Shown: positions 18,528 to 26,617 of the stretch, piece by piece
How the letters are laid out: the number at the start of each line of letters is the position of its first letter
Numbering within the stretch: the stretch's first letter is position 1
NCBI GenBank assembly: GCA_963844235.1
Contig: CAWJNF010000008.1
Coordinates: forward strand, 124,001 to 188,000
DNA: 64,000 bases
Direction: 5' to 3'
Source of the DNA: CAWJNF01 sp963844235
Lineage (GTDB): Bacteria; Actinomycetota; Thermoleophilia; Gaiellales; Gaiellaceae
Made by a program: the position numbers and the translations under genes
The notes under the pieces: model-generated
Told to the model about the DNA's origin: nothing
Seen by the model: only the letters and a program-made list of their open reading frames with translations
The model's database searches: none

Positions 18528-19154
18528 ATGAACAGGAAGATCTCGTGCCTCGTCGCGGACGACCACCCGGCCATGATCGAGGCGGTGTGCGACGTGCTGG
18601 AGGAGCACGGCATCGAGATCATCGGGCGCGCTCGCGACGGCGATGAGGCGCTCCAGAAGCTCGAGACGCGCAAGCCCACCGTGGCGCTCGTCGACCTGCG
18701 GATGCCACGACTCTCGGGAATCGAGCTGGCGCGCCGCGCGACCCGCAGCACGCCCGGCACGGCGGTGATCCTCTACACGGCTCACGGCGAGCGCGCGCTG
18801 CTCACCGAGGCGCTCGACGCCGGAGTCCGGGGCTTCCTGCTGAAGGAGGCGCCGCTCTCCGATCTCGTGCGTGCGGTCGAGATGGCATCCGCCGGCCAGA
18901 CCTACGTCGACCCGGGGCTCGCAGGCGTCCTCGCGAGCTCCGACGCTGCCGCGAAGGTCACGAAGCTGACCCAGCGGGAACGCGACGTGCTCCGGCTGCT
19001 GGCGGACGGCCTCACGAACGAGGAGATCGGCAAGCGACTCTTCATCTCACCGGAGACCGTCCGCACCCACGTCCGCAAGGCGATGGACAAGCTCGACGCC
19101 GACACGCGTACGCAGGCCGTCGCCACGGCGCTGCGCCAGTCGCTGATCGCGTAG
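18528..19154 (+). CDS. NarL/LuxR-type response regulator
   Basis: A 208-residue regulator: receiver domain with Asp in ALVDLRMPRLSG and Lys in FLLKEAPLSD, then a LuxR-type HTH (LTQRERDVLRLLADGLTNEEIGKRLFISPETVRTH). It directly follows the REC-HD-GYP gene (27-bp gap) and is the DNA-binding output of the cluster. GEN-type regulators like this dimerise on phosphorylation and bind short inverted repeats; no target is evident here. ATG 18528 is the only good start. The gene ends about 50 bp before the tRNA-Gly gene. Confidence 0.93.
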   Translation: MNRKISCLVADDHPAMIEAVCDVLEEHGIEIIGRARDGDEALQKLETRKPTVALVDLRMPRLSGIELARRATRSTPGTAVILYTAHGERALLTEALDAGVRGFLLKEAPLSDLVRAVEMASAGQTYVDPGLAGVLASSDAAAKVTKLTQRERDVLRLLADGLTNEEIGKRLFISPETVRTHVRKAMDKLDADTRTQAVATALRQSLIA

Positions 19155-19189
19155 AGAGCCCGCGTCCGTTTCGTGCCCGCCTCGGGCGC

Positions 19190-19195
19190 TAGAAT
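19190..19195 (+). promoter_or_regulatory. -10-like hexamer of the tRNA-Gly gene
   Basis: TAGAAT ends 10 nt before the first base of the mature tRNA, the spacing expected for a promoter starting just upstream. No convincing -35 hexamer is seen. Confidence 0.4.
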
Positions 19196-19205
19196 GCGAC
19201 CTGGC

Positions 19206-19278
19206 GCGGACGTAGCTCAGCCGGTAGAGCATTGGCTTCCCAAGCCAAGGGTCGCGGGTTCGATCCCCGTCGTCCGCT
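19206..19278 (+). tRNA. tRNA-Gly (anticodon CCC)
   Basis: Folds as a full cloverleaf. Acceptor GCGGACG pairs with CGTCCGC; D arm GCTC...GAGC; anticodon stem TTGGC/GCCAA with loop TTCCCAA, giving anticodon CCC; T arm GCGGG-TTCGATC-CCCGT. The discriminator base is T78 and no CCA is encoded. The CCC anticodon reads GGG glycine codons, which are common in this GC-rich genome. Confidence 0.96.
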
Positions 19279-19382
19279 CTAAGCGAAAGCCCCGCGTTCG
19301 GCCTCCACTCGGCAGGTCGGTTCCACCGAAGGTTGTGACGTCCGTGCGCGTGATCCCCGCCCCCAGCTGCCGTGATCAGGGG

Positions 19383-20165
19383 ATGGCGACAAGCGCCGAC
19401 GGAACGCGAATCGCCTGGTACCGGTACGGGGATGGCGAGCGGGCCGTTCTGTTCGTGCCGACATGGAACATCGTCGACGCACGGGTTGTCGGGCACCAGG
19501 TCGCCGCCCTCGAATCCCACGCCACCATCGTCACCTACGACCCGCGAGGGGCCGGCGCCAGCGAGCGACCGAGGGGCGGGTACGACTTTCCGCTTCATGC
19601 AGCCGATGCGCTCGCGGCTCTCGAGGCCACAGGGATCCGGCACGCGGCGCTGGTCACTGCGTCCCGGGGATTGAACGCGGCAGTGCTGCTGATCGCCGAC
19701 GACCCGAAGCGATTCGACCGTCTTGCCGTGGTGGCGCCGTACATGCAGCTCGAGGACGAGCCGGAGCCTCCCGACCCCGCATGGCTCGAGGATCTGCGTA
19801 CCGACTGGCCGGGGTTCATCGTGCCGTTCATGCATGAGGTCTTCACGGAGCCCGACTCGGCCGAGGTGATCGCCGAGATGATCGCGATCGGCCTCGAGGC
19901 GACGCCGGAGGTCGCGGTCGCCCAGGAGCTCGAGCTCGACTGGCGACGGCCGGCTCGTCTTCTCGGGCGGGTCACCTGCCCGACGCTCGTCGTCCACGGT
20001 GAAGCCGACGCGGCAGTCCCGGCCGTGCTCGCCGAGAGCATCGTCGCCAGGTTGCCGAATGCTCGGCTCGAGCTGATCCCAGCGGGCGGGCACCGGCCTG
20101 ACATCCGCACCCCCGAGGCCGTCAACTCGCTCCTGCTGGACTTCCTCCTCCGACCCGCAGGTTGA
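19383..20165 (+). CDS. Alpha/beta hydrolase
   Basis: A protein of about 260 residues with the alpha/beta hydrolase fold: an early oxyanion strand VLFVPTWNI, TYDPRGAGASERP, a nucleophile elbow reading TASRG in place of the usual GxSxG, the acid in HGEADAAVP and the catalytic His in GGHRPDI. Substrate unknown; similar domains occur beside adenylate cyclases and LuxR regulators in actinobacteria. ATG 19383 is taken as start, though GTG codons about 40-50 nt upstream are possible. It stands alone between the tRNA and a degenerate operon. The nonstandard elbow means activity is not certain. Confidence 0.8.
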   Translation: MATSADGTRIAWYRYGDGERAVLFVPTWNIVDARVVGHQVAALESHATIVTYDPRGAGASERPRGGYDFPLHAADALAALEATGIRHAALVTASRGLNAAVLLIADDPKRFDRLAVVAPYMQLEDEPEPPDPAWLEDLRTDWPGFIVPFMHEVFTEPDSAEVIAEMIAIGLEATPEVAVAQELELDWRRPARLLGRVTCPTLVVHGEADAAVPAVLAESIVARLPNARLELIPAGGHRPDIRTPEAVNSLLLDFLLRPAG

Positions 20166-20215
20166 ACGTCGTTTGAGCGCCCTGTTGGGCCGGCGTCGTC
20201 CCCGCTGCTCTCTGG

Positions 20216-20505
20216 TCAGCTGATCCGCGTCCGGATCCACCAGATCGAGAAGCCGAGCAGAGCGAGCGCGAGGGCGGTGAAGATGCCGGCTTCGATTCCC
20301 TGGAAGAGCCAGAACCGGCTCGCCGGATGGTAGACGGCGTGCGTGTAGCTCACGATGTCGTGCTCGGCCAGACACGCTGGGTCGAAGCGCCTGCCCGACG
20401 CCACGTTCGTGCATGCCTCCACGACCGCAGGATCGGGCAGCCGGCCGTCCGACAGCCGGAGCTCGCCGCCCTCATTGAAGACCCAGGCGCCACGGAGATC
20501 GACGC
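20216..20505 (-). pseudogene. ABC transporter permease, C-terminal remnant
   Basis: About 95 codons remain, ending in a transmembrane helix (FTALALALLGFSIWWIRTRIS). They read continuously from a junction near 20505, where the ATPase frame of the neighbouring gene is lost, and include DLRGAWVFNEGGELRLSDG. No start codon belongs to this frame. It is the tail of the membrane subunit of a YtrA/ABC-2-type transporter whose N-terminal part and most of the ATPase have been deleted. Part of the decayed GntR-ATPase-permease operon at 20216-21085. Confidence 0.6.
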
Positions 20506-20699
20506 ACCCGTACCTCGCCTGCGCTCGGCTCGCTGAGACCGATCACGAGGTGCAGAGGCGTCGTCTTGCCCGCGCCGTTTGGCCCGACGAGGGCCGTGAC
20601 CGACCCGGTCGGAATCGCCAACGAGCACTCGCGCAGTGCCCAGCGCGACCCGTAGCGCTTCCCGAGATTCTGTGTCTGGACAGCCGGAATGGGCGTCAT
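20505..20699 (-). pseudogene. ABC transporter ATP-binding protein, N-terminal remnant
   Basis: Only about 62 genuine codons survive, from ATG 20699: NLGKRYGSRWALRECSL, Walker A GPNGAGKTT and GLSEPSAGEV. The Q-loop, signature, Walker B and switch regions are missing, and the frame then joins permease sequence at about 20505. The start overlaps the end of the GntR frame as ATGA, the arrangement of intact YtrA-type operons. It cannot make a working ATPase. Confidence 0.75.
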
Positions 20700-21085
20700 G
20701 CCGCCTCCTCGAGAAACGCGGCCTGAACCGCGGCGGCGAAGAGCGCGGCGACGCCTTCCTCGTCGAACCCGGCTGCCTGCGCGGGTCTGACCTACCGCAA
20801 CAGCGCGGCTTGCAGCGCCGCGTGCTCGGCCGGCACGGCCGGGGTGAGCACGCGCGAGACGAACGTGCCCTGCCCGCGTCGCGCCTCGACCAGCCCTTCG
20901 TGATCGAGCTCCCGATATGCCTTCAGCACCGTGTTCGGGTTGATCGCCAGCGTGCCGACCACCTCCTTGACGGTCGGCAGCTGCTTGCCCGGCTGCAGCA
21001 AGCCCAGTCGCGCTGCCTGCCGCACCTGTTGAACCAGCTGGAGGTAGGTGGGCACGCCCGAGCGCTCGTTCAGTATGAACTCGAT
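20696..21085 (-). pseudogene. GntR-family (YtrA-like) regulator with an internal stop
   Basis: Encodes the winged-helix part of a YtrA-subfamily GntR repressor: SGVPTYLQLVQQVRQAARLGLL, LPTVKEVVGTLAINPNTVLKAYRELDHEGLVEARRGQGTFV. A TAG at 20792-20794 interrupts the frame; the same frame then continues with a plausible tail (AGFDEEGVAALFAAAVQAAFLEE) to TGA 20696-20698, where it overlaps the ABC ATPase start. The first recognisable codon is ATC (21083-21085) and no good start codon precedes it. The regulator and the transporter it would have controlled have decayed together. Confidence 0.75.
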
Positions 21086-21364
21086 CGGTGCATGTCTAGG
21101 CGACCGGTGGCGCTCGAGCGGTAGTCCCTTCGCCAGAGGCCGTATCGTGGATACGCTTCGTGAGACCGACCCGGCAGGCCGCAGGGGTCGGTACCGCGGT
21201 GAGGGACGCATTTGCCCGCGGGGGAGGGAGCCGCTCCACGAGGGGCGGCTCCCTCGACTTTCTCGGGCAGCCACCCGAGCGTGCGAGAGTCAGCCGACCT
21301 CGAGACCCCTGTTCAGGCGGCCGCGGACACCGTAGGATGGCCCGAATCGACCAAGGAGGCTCGA

Positions 21365-21649
21365 ATGGCACTCGCGCGTGTCGTGACCTTTGAAGGCGTT
21401 GACAAGAGCCGGATGGAGCAGATGAAGGGCGAGATGAGCGAGGGCGAGCCGCCCGAGGGAATGCCGGCGACAGAGCTCATCGTGCTCCACGACGCGGAAG
21501 CCGAGAAGTCGGTCGCGATCGTGTTCTTCGAGACGGAGGACGACTACCAGCGGGGCGACGAGATCCTGAACGCGATGCCGGCTGCCGAGACGCCGGGTCG
21601 GCGGACGTCGGTGGTGAAGTACGACGTCGCCGTCCGCATGACGGTCTGA
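21365..21649 (+). CDS. Small ABM-like (dimeric alpha+beta barrel) protein
   Basis: A 94-residue protein beginning ALARVVTFEGVDKSRMEQMKGEM, with a ferredoxin-like alternation of strands and helices resembling antibiotic-biosynthesis-monooxygenase (ABM) domains. Function unknown; such proteins are often small cytosolic homodimers. ATG 21365 has a strong AAGGAGG site 7 nt upstream, which decides the start. It stands alone between the degenerate ABC operon and a small minus-strand gene. Confidence 0.7.
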   Translation: MALARVVTFEGVDKSRMEQMKGEMSEGEPPEGMPATELIVLHDAEAEKSVAIVFFETEDDYQRGDEILNAMPAAETPGRRTSVVKYDVAVRMTV

Positions 21650-21787
21650 CGACCGCCCGGCCTCCCCGAGGGCCTCGTGCGGGCGACTCAGAGCGGCTAC
21701 CTCGACCGAGCAGCGGCACAGCCAATCCCCGTCGATCCGGCCGTTCTTGCCCACCGAGCCCTCGGGCACGCCTCGGCGGATGCTCGC

Positions 21788-21967
21788 TCAGAGGGCTGCG
21801 CGATATCCCATCCGGGCCGCGACGAACGCGTTCGGCCCTTGGCGGCGGACGCGGTGGCCCGGTCGCTCCTCCGGGAAGTAGTTCCAGCGCCACGACGACT
21901 GCGATCTCATCGGGTGGGTCTGTTTGGACTGACCGTGGTGATGCTCGCCGCTCGCATTCAGGTTCAT
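21788..21967 (-). CDS. Small basic protein of unknown function (59 aa)
   Basis: ATG 21967 is preceded by AAAAAGGAG with a 7-nt spacer, which supports translation. The 59-residue product is basic and rich in His, Arg and Gln near the N-terminus (GEHHHGQSKQTHPMRSQ), with an aromatic patch WRWNYFPEERPGHR. No family is recognised and no membrane segment or signal peptide is seen. It is divergent from the four-PAS kinase gene, with about 170 bp between them. Real translation is likely from the ribosome site, but a function cannot be given. Confidence 0.5.
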   Translation of the reverse strand: MNLNASGEHHHGQSKQTHPMRSQSSWRWNYFPEERPGHRVRRQGPNAFVAARMGYRAAL

Positions 21968-22067
21968 CTCGGTGCTCCTTTTTCGGCTCCTTCCAACTAG
22001 ATGCGGCGCAGGACGCTTGCACCGACGGGCTTGCACCCGACTCGTCAGGCGCTGGCTCCCGACTGAC

Positions 22068-22090
22068 GGTGCGGGTATCCGCACCTTTTT
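22068..22090 (+). terminator. Intrinsic terminator in the leader of the PAS kinase gene
   Basis: GGTGCGG-GTAT-CCGCACC is followed at once by TTTTT, a textbook rho-independent terminator and rare in such GC-rich DNA. Another hairpin (CGTCAG...CTGACG) lies directly before it. It points towards the kinase gene, whose GTG is 48 nt downstream, so it either stops read-through from upstream or works as a transcription attenuator. Confidence 0.65.
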
Positions 22091-22138
22091 CGGCCGCGCC
22101 CCCTTCATGGCGGTCGCCCGACGGCCGATAAACCACCC

Positions 22139-24523
22139 GTGAAGGGTCGTTTCCGGCGTGTGGACCGGGAGGGTCGGGCAACCGCTCGGCTGGCTCCCAT
22201 CTTCGAGTCGGTTGCCGTCGGCGTCTCGCTGGTGGACGCGGATGCTCGCCTCGTGGACGTCAACACGTCGCTCGCAGCGATGCTCGGCTATCAGCGCCAC
22301 GAGCTCGTCGGCATGACGATCGGGGACATCACCCACCCGGACGACGTCGCCGGCAACCTCGAGCTGTTCGAGGACCTCTTGGCCGGGAAGCGCGAGCGCT
22401 ACCGGCTCGAGAAGCGCTTCCTGCGTAGGGACGGCTCCGTCGTCTGGGGCCGGATCAACACGTCCCGCCTGCGGACCGGCCGGGGAGCACCGGGGCACGT
22501 CGTCGCGATGATCGAGAACGTCGACGACCTGAAGTGCGCCGAGCGGCTATTGCGAGAGGCCGAAGAGCGCTATCGCAGCCTCGTCGAGCAGCTGCCCATC
22601 GTCACGTACATCGACGCGCTCGACCACGTCAGCTCGAGCATCTATATGAGCCCGCAGGTGGAGGAGCTACTCGGATACTCGGTCGACGAGTGGCAGGCCG
22701 ACCCCGAGCTCTTCGTCAAGATCCTGCACCCAGACGACCGGGACCGTGTGATCGCCGAGATCCTGCGCACGAACACGAACGCCGAGCCCTTCCTCCAGGA
22801 ATACCGGATGCTGGCTCGCGACGGCCGTGTCGTCTGGGTTCGGGACGCCGCCGTCGCGATCCGTGACCCTCGGGGGATTCCGTCCGAGTCCCAGGGCTAC
22901 CTGCTCGACATCACCGAGCGAAAGGTCGCCGAGGACGAGCTGCGCGCGAGCGAGGCGCGGACGCGGTCGATCGTCGAGGGAGCACTCGACGCGGTCGTCT
23001 CGATGGACGAGAGCGGACGCATCACGGGCTGGAACGCGAATGCCGAGGCGCTGTTCGGCTGGCCCGCTGTGGAGGCGATAGGCCGCGAGCTCGCCGAGAC
23101 GATCGTGCCGCCTGCACGCCGCGAAGCCCACCGTCGTGGGCTGCGACACTACCTCGAGACCGGGGAGACCGCCGTCATCGGGCGCCGGATCGAGCTGACC
23201 GCGATCCGCAGGAGCGGGGTCGAGTTCCCGGTCGAGCTCGCGATCACCGCCGACCGTTCGAACGGGACGGTGACGTTCAACGCGTTCATCCGCGATATCT
23301 CGGCCCGCCGCGACCAGGAGCTTGCCCTGCGACGCAGCGAGGAGCGCTTCCGCACGCTGATCGAGAACATTCCGGGTGCCGTCTACCGCTGCCTCGCCGA
23401 CGAGGACTGGACGATGGAGTTCATCAGCGACGAGATCGAGGCGGTGACCGGCCATCCCGCCTCCGACTTCCTCGGCAATGTGGTTCGCTCCTACGCGAGC
23501 GTCATCAGCGCCGACGATCGGGCGGCGGTGCTCGGAGTGGTGGGCGCCGCAATCGACAACAGGTCACCGTTCATCCTCGAGTACCGCATCGTGCGGGCCG
23601 ACGGCACCGAGCGCTGGGTGTACGAGAAGGGCCAGCCGGTCTACGAGGAGGACGGCAGCATCCGCTGGCTCGACGGCGCCATCTTCGACGTGACCCACCG
23701 CAAGCTGGCCGAGGCGGAGCGTGACCGGCTGCTCCAGGCCGAGCAGGCGGCCCGCGCCGAGGCCGAGACCGCCCGTGAGCAGCTCGCCGAGCAGAACGAG
23801 GCGCTTCGCAAGGCCGACCGGCTCAAGGACGAGTTCGTGGCGCTCGTCTCCCACGAGCTGCGGACGCCGCTCACCTCGATCCTCGGGTACGTGGACCTCG
23901 TGTCCGACGAGGAGGGGGGACCGGTGACCGACGAGCAGCATCGCTTCCTCGACGTGATCAAGCGAAACTCGCAGCGACTGTTGCGGCTCGTCGGCGACCT
24001 GCTGTTCGTCGCCCAGGTCGAGTCGGGCAAGCTGACCCTCGAGACGGGGCCTGTCGACCTCGCCGGCGTCGCGCGCGACTGTCTCGAGGCGGCGCGCCCG
24101 CGAGCCGACGAGAAGGAGATCGCGCTCGGGCTCGACGTCGATTCGGTCTCGGGCTTCGCGGGCGACCGGCTCCGGCTGGCCCAGCTTCTCGACAACCTCG
24201 TCTCGAACGCGATCAAGTTCACCCCGTCCGGCGGACGCGTGCAGCTCGGCGTCACCGAACGCGGCGGGAACGCAGTCGTCATCGTGGCCGACACGGGCAT
24301 CGGTATCCCCGCGGCCGAGCAGAAGCGGCTGTTCGAGCGCTTCTACCGAGCCGAGAGCGCGAACCGTCTGGCCATCCCGGGGACGGGCCTCGGCCTGACG
24401 ATCTCGAAGGCGATTGCCGAGGCTCACGGAGGCTCGATCTCCGTCGCCAGCGAGGAGGGACGCGGAACGACCTTCAGCGTGATCTTCCCGCTCGCCGGGG
24501 ATGCCCTTGCCCGAGCGGCCTAG
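22139..24523 (+). CDS. Sensor histidine kinase with four PAS domains
   Basis: A 794-residue kinase without membrane segments. Four PAS/PAC modules are seen (about residues 20-140, 140-265, 270-395, 400-525; for example LVDVNTSLAAMLGY, SIYMSPQVEELLGYS, ITGWNANAEALFGW, EFISDEIEAVTGH). A coiled coil follows, then the phospho-acceptor His in FVALVSHELRTPLTSILGY and the ATPase motifs DNLVSNAIKFTPSGG, DTGIGIP and GTGLGLTISKAI. The N-terminus is taken at GTG 22139. No response regulator is adjacent, so it is an orphan kinase. An attenuator-like hairpin precedes it. Confidence 0.9.
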   Translation: MKGRFRRVDREGRATARLAPIFESVAVGVSLVDADARLVDVNTSLAAMLGYQRHELVGMTIGDITHPDDVAGNLELFEDLLAGKRERYRLEKRFLRRDGSVVWGRINTSRLRTGRGAPGHVVAMIENVDDLKCAERLLREAEERYRSLVEQLPIVTYIDALDHVSSSIYMSPQVEELLGYSVDEWQADPELFVKILHPDDRDRVIAEILRTNTNAEPFLQEYRMLARDGRVVWVRDAAVAIRDPRGIPSESQGYLLDITERKVAEDELRASEARTRSIVEGALDAVVSMDESGRITGWNANAEALFGWPAVEAIGRELAETIVPPARREAHRRGLRHYLETGETAVIGRRIELTAIRRSGVEFPVELAITADRSNGTVTFNAFIRDISARRDQELALRRSEERFRTLIENIPGAVYRCLADEDWTMEFISDEIEAVTGHPASDFLGNVVRSYASVISADDRAAVLGVVGAAIDNRSPFILEYRIVRADGTERWVYEKGQPVYEEDGSIRWLDGAIFDVTHRKLAEAERDRLLQAEQAARAEAETAREQLAEQNEALRKADRLKDEFVALVSHELRTPLTSILGYVDLVSDEEGGPVTDEQHRFLDVIKRNSQRLLRLVGDLLFVAQVESGKLTLETGPVDLAGVARDCLEAARPRADEKEIALGLDVDSVSGFAGDRLRLAQLLDNLVSNAIKFTPSGGRVQLGVTERGGNAVVIVADTGIGIPAAEQKRLFERFYRAESANRLAIPGTGLGLTISKAIAEAHGGSISVASEEGRGTTFSVIFPLAGDALARAA

Positions 24524-24592
24524 AACATCCAGCGAGCCTGAAGCGCAGAGCCTCTGGCCGCGAGCGCCGGCTGCTTCGGGCATAGTGGAGGC

Positions 24593-24826
24593 ATGTCGGC
24601 GGAGAGGCTCGAGACCCTGCTACGCGAGGCGTTCCCGGACGCGAGCGAGGTGGCGGCCCAGGACCGCACCGGCACCGGCGATCACTTCCAGGTGGTCGTC
24701 GCGGCGCCACGCTTCAGCGGGCTCTCGCTCGTCGAGCAGCACCGTCTCGTCTACGACGCGCTGGCCGCGCCGCTCGCCGACGGCACCATCCACGAGCTCA
24801 GGATCAAGACGAGGGGAGCCGAGTGA
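24593..24826 (+). CDS. bolA: BolA family protein
   Basis: A 77-residue BolA-like protein: LETLLREAFPDASEV, HFQVVVAAPRFSGLSLVEQHRLVYDAL and the final HELRIKTRGAE. BolA proteins partner with monothiol glutaredoxins in iron-sulfur cluster and iron homeostasis. Here the gene overlaps the next one, a monothiol glutaredoxin, by 4 nt (GTGA), which supports that pairing directly. ATG 24593 has a GGAGG close upstream. The conserved His of BolA proteins is present in EQHRLVY. Confidence 0.9.
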   Translation: MSAERLETLLREAFPDASEVAAQDRTGTGDHFQVVVAAPRFSGLSLVEQHRLVYDALAAPLADGTIHELRIKTRGAE

Positions 24827-25215
24827 GCGACTTGCGCGACAGGATCAAGGAGATCATCGACGGCGAGCCGGTGGCCCTGTTCATGAAGGGGACGCCGCAG
24901 TTCATCGCGTGCGGCAACTCGGGCCGGGCGCTGCAGGCGCTTCGGGCCCTGGGCGCGCCGGTCACCACGGTCGACGTCCTTCCGGATCCGAGCATCCGCC
25001 AGGAGCTCTCGGCGCTCTCCGGCTGGCCGACGATCCCGCAAGTCTTCGTCGGCGGTGAGCTGATCGGCGGGGCCGACATCACCGAGGAGCTGTTCGAGTC
25101 GGGCGACCTCGAGAAGAAGCTCGAGGAGAAGCTCGGCGACGGCTGGCGGGCGCCGGGAAACGAGCGCGTCGTCGACCTCGTGCCTGGAGGCAACCCCTTC
25201 CGAGTCACCGGGTAG
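24823..25215 (+). CDS. grxD: Monothiol glutaredoxin (Grx4 family) with a CGNS active site
   Basis: A 130-residue monothiol glutaredoxin: VALFMKGTPQF, the active-site segment, GWPTIPQVFVGGELIGGADI. Grx4 proteins bind a glutathione-ligated [2Fe-2S] cluster and hand it on, usually with BolA. The active site reads CGNS where the family has CGFS; the cluster-binding Cys is kept. A tail of about 25 residues (GDGWRAPGNERVVDL) extends past the core. The start overlaps the stop of bolA, so the two proteins are translationally coupled. Confidence 0.9.
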   Translation: MSDLRDRIKEIIDGEPVALFMKGTPQFIACGNSGRALQALRALGAPVTTVDVLPDPSIRQELSALSGWPTIPQVFVGGELIGGADITEELFESGDLEKKLEEKLGDGWRAPGNERVVDLVPGGNPFRVTG

Positions 25216-25234
25216 GCGCTGCGCACGCGCCGAT

Positions 25235-26041
25235 CTAGCCCATCAGGATTGCCCGGATCGTCTGGCTCGAGGTCTCGTCCGGCGACTCGCTGATCACCGT
25301 CGCCGGCCGGTCGAACCGATCCAGCGCCTCGCGCAGGGGCTCGGCACGTAGCGTGCCCTCGCCGTAGGAGAGGTGCTTCGTCTCGTTGCGGTTGGCGAAC
25401 GCGATGTCGGAGAAGTGGACGTGGAACGGCGCCCCCGGCTCGAGCAGCCCGTCCGCCGTCGCGAGCACGCCGGCGAACGCGGCCGCGTCCAGGAAGGCCC
25501 CGTCGCTCACCGCGTGAAGGTGCGCGAAGTCGATCACGGGACGCACCCAGGCGAGGCGGGCGGCGATTGCGAAGACGTCCTCGGCGGTTCCGAGCTCGCG
25601 GACGCGCCCCATCATCTCGATCCCGAAGGGCACGGCACGATCCTTCTGCTCGAGCCGCGCGCGGAGATCGGTCAGGTCGTCGCAGACGGCGTCGATCGCG
25701 CCCGCGTGATCACGGCCGAGCAGGAATCCCGGGTGCACGACCACGAGCTCGGCGCCGCAGGCGGCGGCAAGCCCGGCGGAGTGATCGAGCATGCCGGTGG
25801 CGCGGCGGAGCTTCGCCCCGCGGTCCGTGTGCCCGGGGAAGGCTGCGAGCGGCGCGTGGACCGAGAGCGCGACGTCGCTTGCCCGCGCGCTTTCGCCCAG
25901 CGCCTCCGCGAAGTCGCGCTCCATCCAGAACCCGGTCTCGAAGTCGAGCTCGCAGGCGCGATAGCCCGCCTCCACGAGCAGGCGCACGGCCTCCTCGGGC
26001 GAGTCGCGGCTGGGAAGCCGGGCCGGGCCGACGCGAATCAC
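25235..26041 (-). CDS. TIM-barrel sugar isomerase/endonuclease IV-like protein
   Basis: A 268-residue xylose-isomerase-like TIM barrel related to endonuclease IV: SVHAPLAAFPGH, VVHPGFLLGRDH, GIEMMGR, VRPVIDFAHLHAV, FHVHFSDI and a late VISESPDET. These contain the His/Asp/Glu metal ligands of the AP-endonuclease 2 family. It is shorter than most endonuclease IV enzymes, and DNA repair or sugar isomerisation cannot be distinguished from sequence alone. GTG 26041 is supported by TAGAAT (26048-26053) ending 6 nt before it. Convergent with grxD. Confidence 0.8.
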   Translation of the reverse strand: MIRVGPARLPSRDSPEEAVRLLVEAGYRACELDFETGFWMERDFAEALGESARASDVALSVHAPLAAFPGHTDRGAKLRRATGMLDHSAGLAAACGAELVVVHPGFLLGRDHAGAIDAVCDDLTDLRARLEQKDRAVPFGIEMMGRVRELGTAEDVFAIAARLAWVRPVIDFAHLHAVSDGAFLDAAAFAGVLATADGLLEPGAPFHVHFSDIAFANRNETKHLSYGEGTLRAEPLREALDRFDRPATVISESPDETSSQTIRAILMG

Positions 26042-26110
26042 GGAGCGATTCTATGGGCCGGTCCCGGACAGGCTCGCCGTACGGCCGGCCTCGAACGTGA
26101 CCGGTTATCC

Positions 26111-26178
26111 GTAGGGGCCGGTCCCCGACCGGCCCGTGACGCGAGGCGCCGTCGTAGGGGCCGGACCTCATCCGGCCC
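26111..26178. repeat. Two PAL palindromic repeats
   Basis: 26111-26135 has arms GTAGGGGCCGGTC / GACCGGCCC around CCC; 26154-26178 has arms GTAGGGGCCGGA / TCCGGCCC. Both start GTAGGGG on the plus strand. They fill the divergent spacer between the TIM-barrel gene and an 80-residue hypothetical gene; a partial copy is at about 26054. Confidence 0.8.
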
Positions 26179-26233
26179 GACTCCTGGCGGGACCTTGCGG
26201 CTGTCCGTCCGACCCCCTCGCTACGGTCAGATC

Positions 26234-26476
26234 ATGGCCAAGAGACCCTCCCGTATCGAGCTGCTCGAGCTGGACATCGACCTACGCCTCGCCGATCTCT
26301 GGGGGGAGGCGATGGCTGTCGACGAGTGGAGCATCGACGTGGTCGCCGCGCTCATGCGCGCCGCGTACGGGAAGGGCTACTGCGATGCGTTGACCGAGGC
26401 CGACCCCGGCTCGCTCTGCCGCGATCACGGGTATGTCGTCCCGCCGCGGCGGCGCTCCTCGACCGTCGAGGGCTAG
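26234..26476 (+). CDS. Hypothetical protein (80 aa)
   Basis: An 80-residue soluble protein: LLELDIDLRLADLWGEAM, then DVVAALMRAAYGKGYCDALTE and a basic C-terminus. Mostly helical by appearance, no known family recognised. ATG 26234 is preceded by TACGGT (26222-26227) with a 6-nt gap, the leaderless pattern common here, which argues that it is a real gene. Its neighbours are PAL repeats on both sides, then ccmE downstream. No function is proposed. Confidence 0.55.
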   Translation: MAKRPSRIELLELDIDLRLADLWGEAMAVDEWSIDVVAALMRAAYGKGYCDALTEADPGSLCRDHGYVVPPRRRSSTVEG

Positions 26477-26524
26477 CCCGGCAGCGCTTGGCGCTGCGAC
26501 GTCCGGCCAGTTCCACCTCGCCCT

Positions 26525-26551
26525 GAGGGGCCGGATATATCCGGCCCCTAC
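26525..26551. repeat. PAL palindromic repeat upstream of ccmE
   Basis: Core arms GGGGCCGGATA / TATCCGGCCCC form a perfect palindrome at 26527-26548, followed by TAC. Same TATATA-centred subtype as the copies after gap and at 47398. It lies about 55 bp upstream of the ccmE -10 hexamer. Confidence 0.85.
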
Positions 26552-26617
26552 AGGTGCCTGGGCTCCCGGAATCGGGTTCCGCCGGGTTCCGCGGCCTCGC
26601 GGAGCTACAATCCTGGT

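Noticed and set aside
20216..20422. A free-standing 68-residue membrane protein
   Set aside because: The frame continues upstream without a proper start and aligns as the tail of a permease within a degenerate operon.
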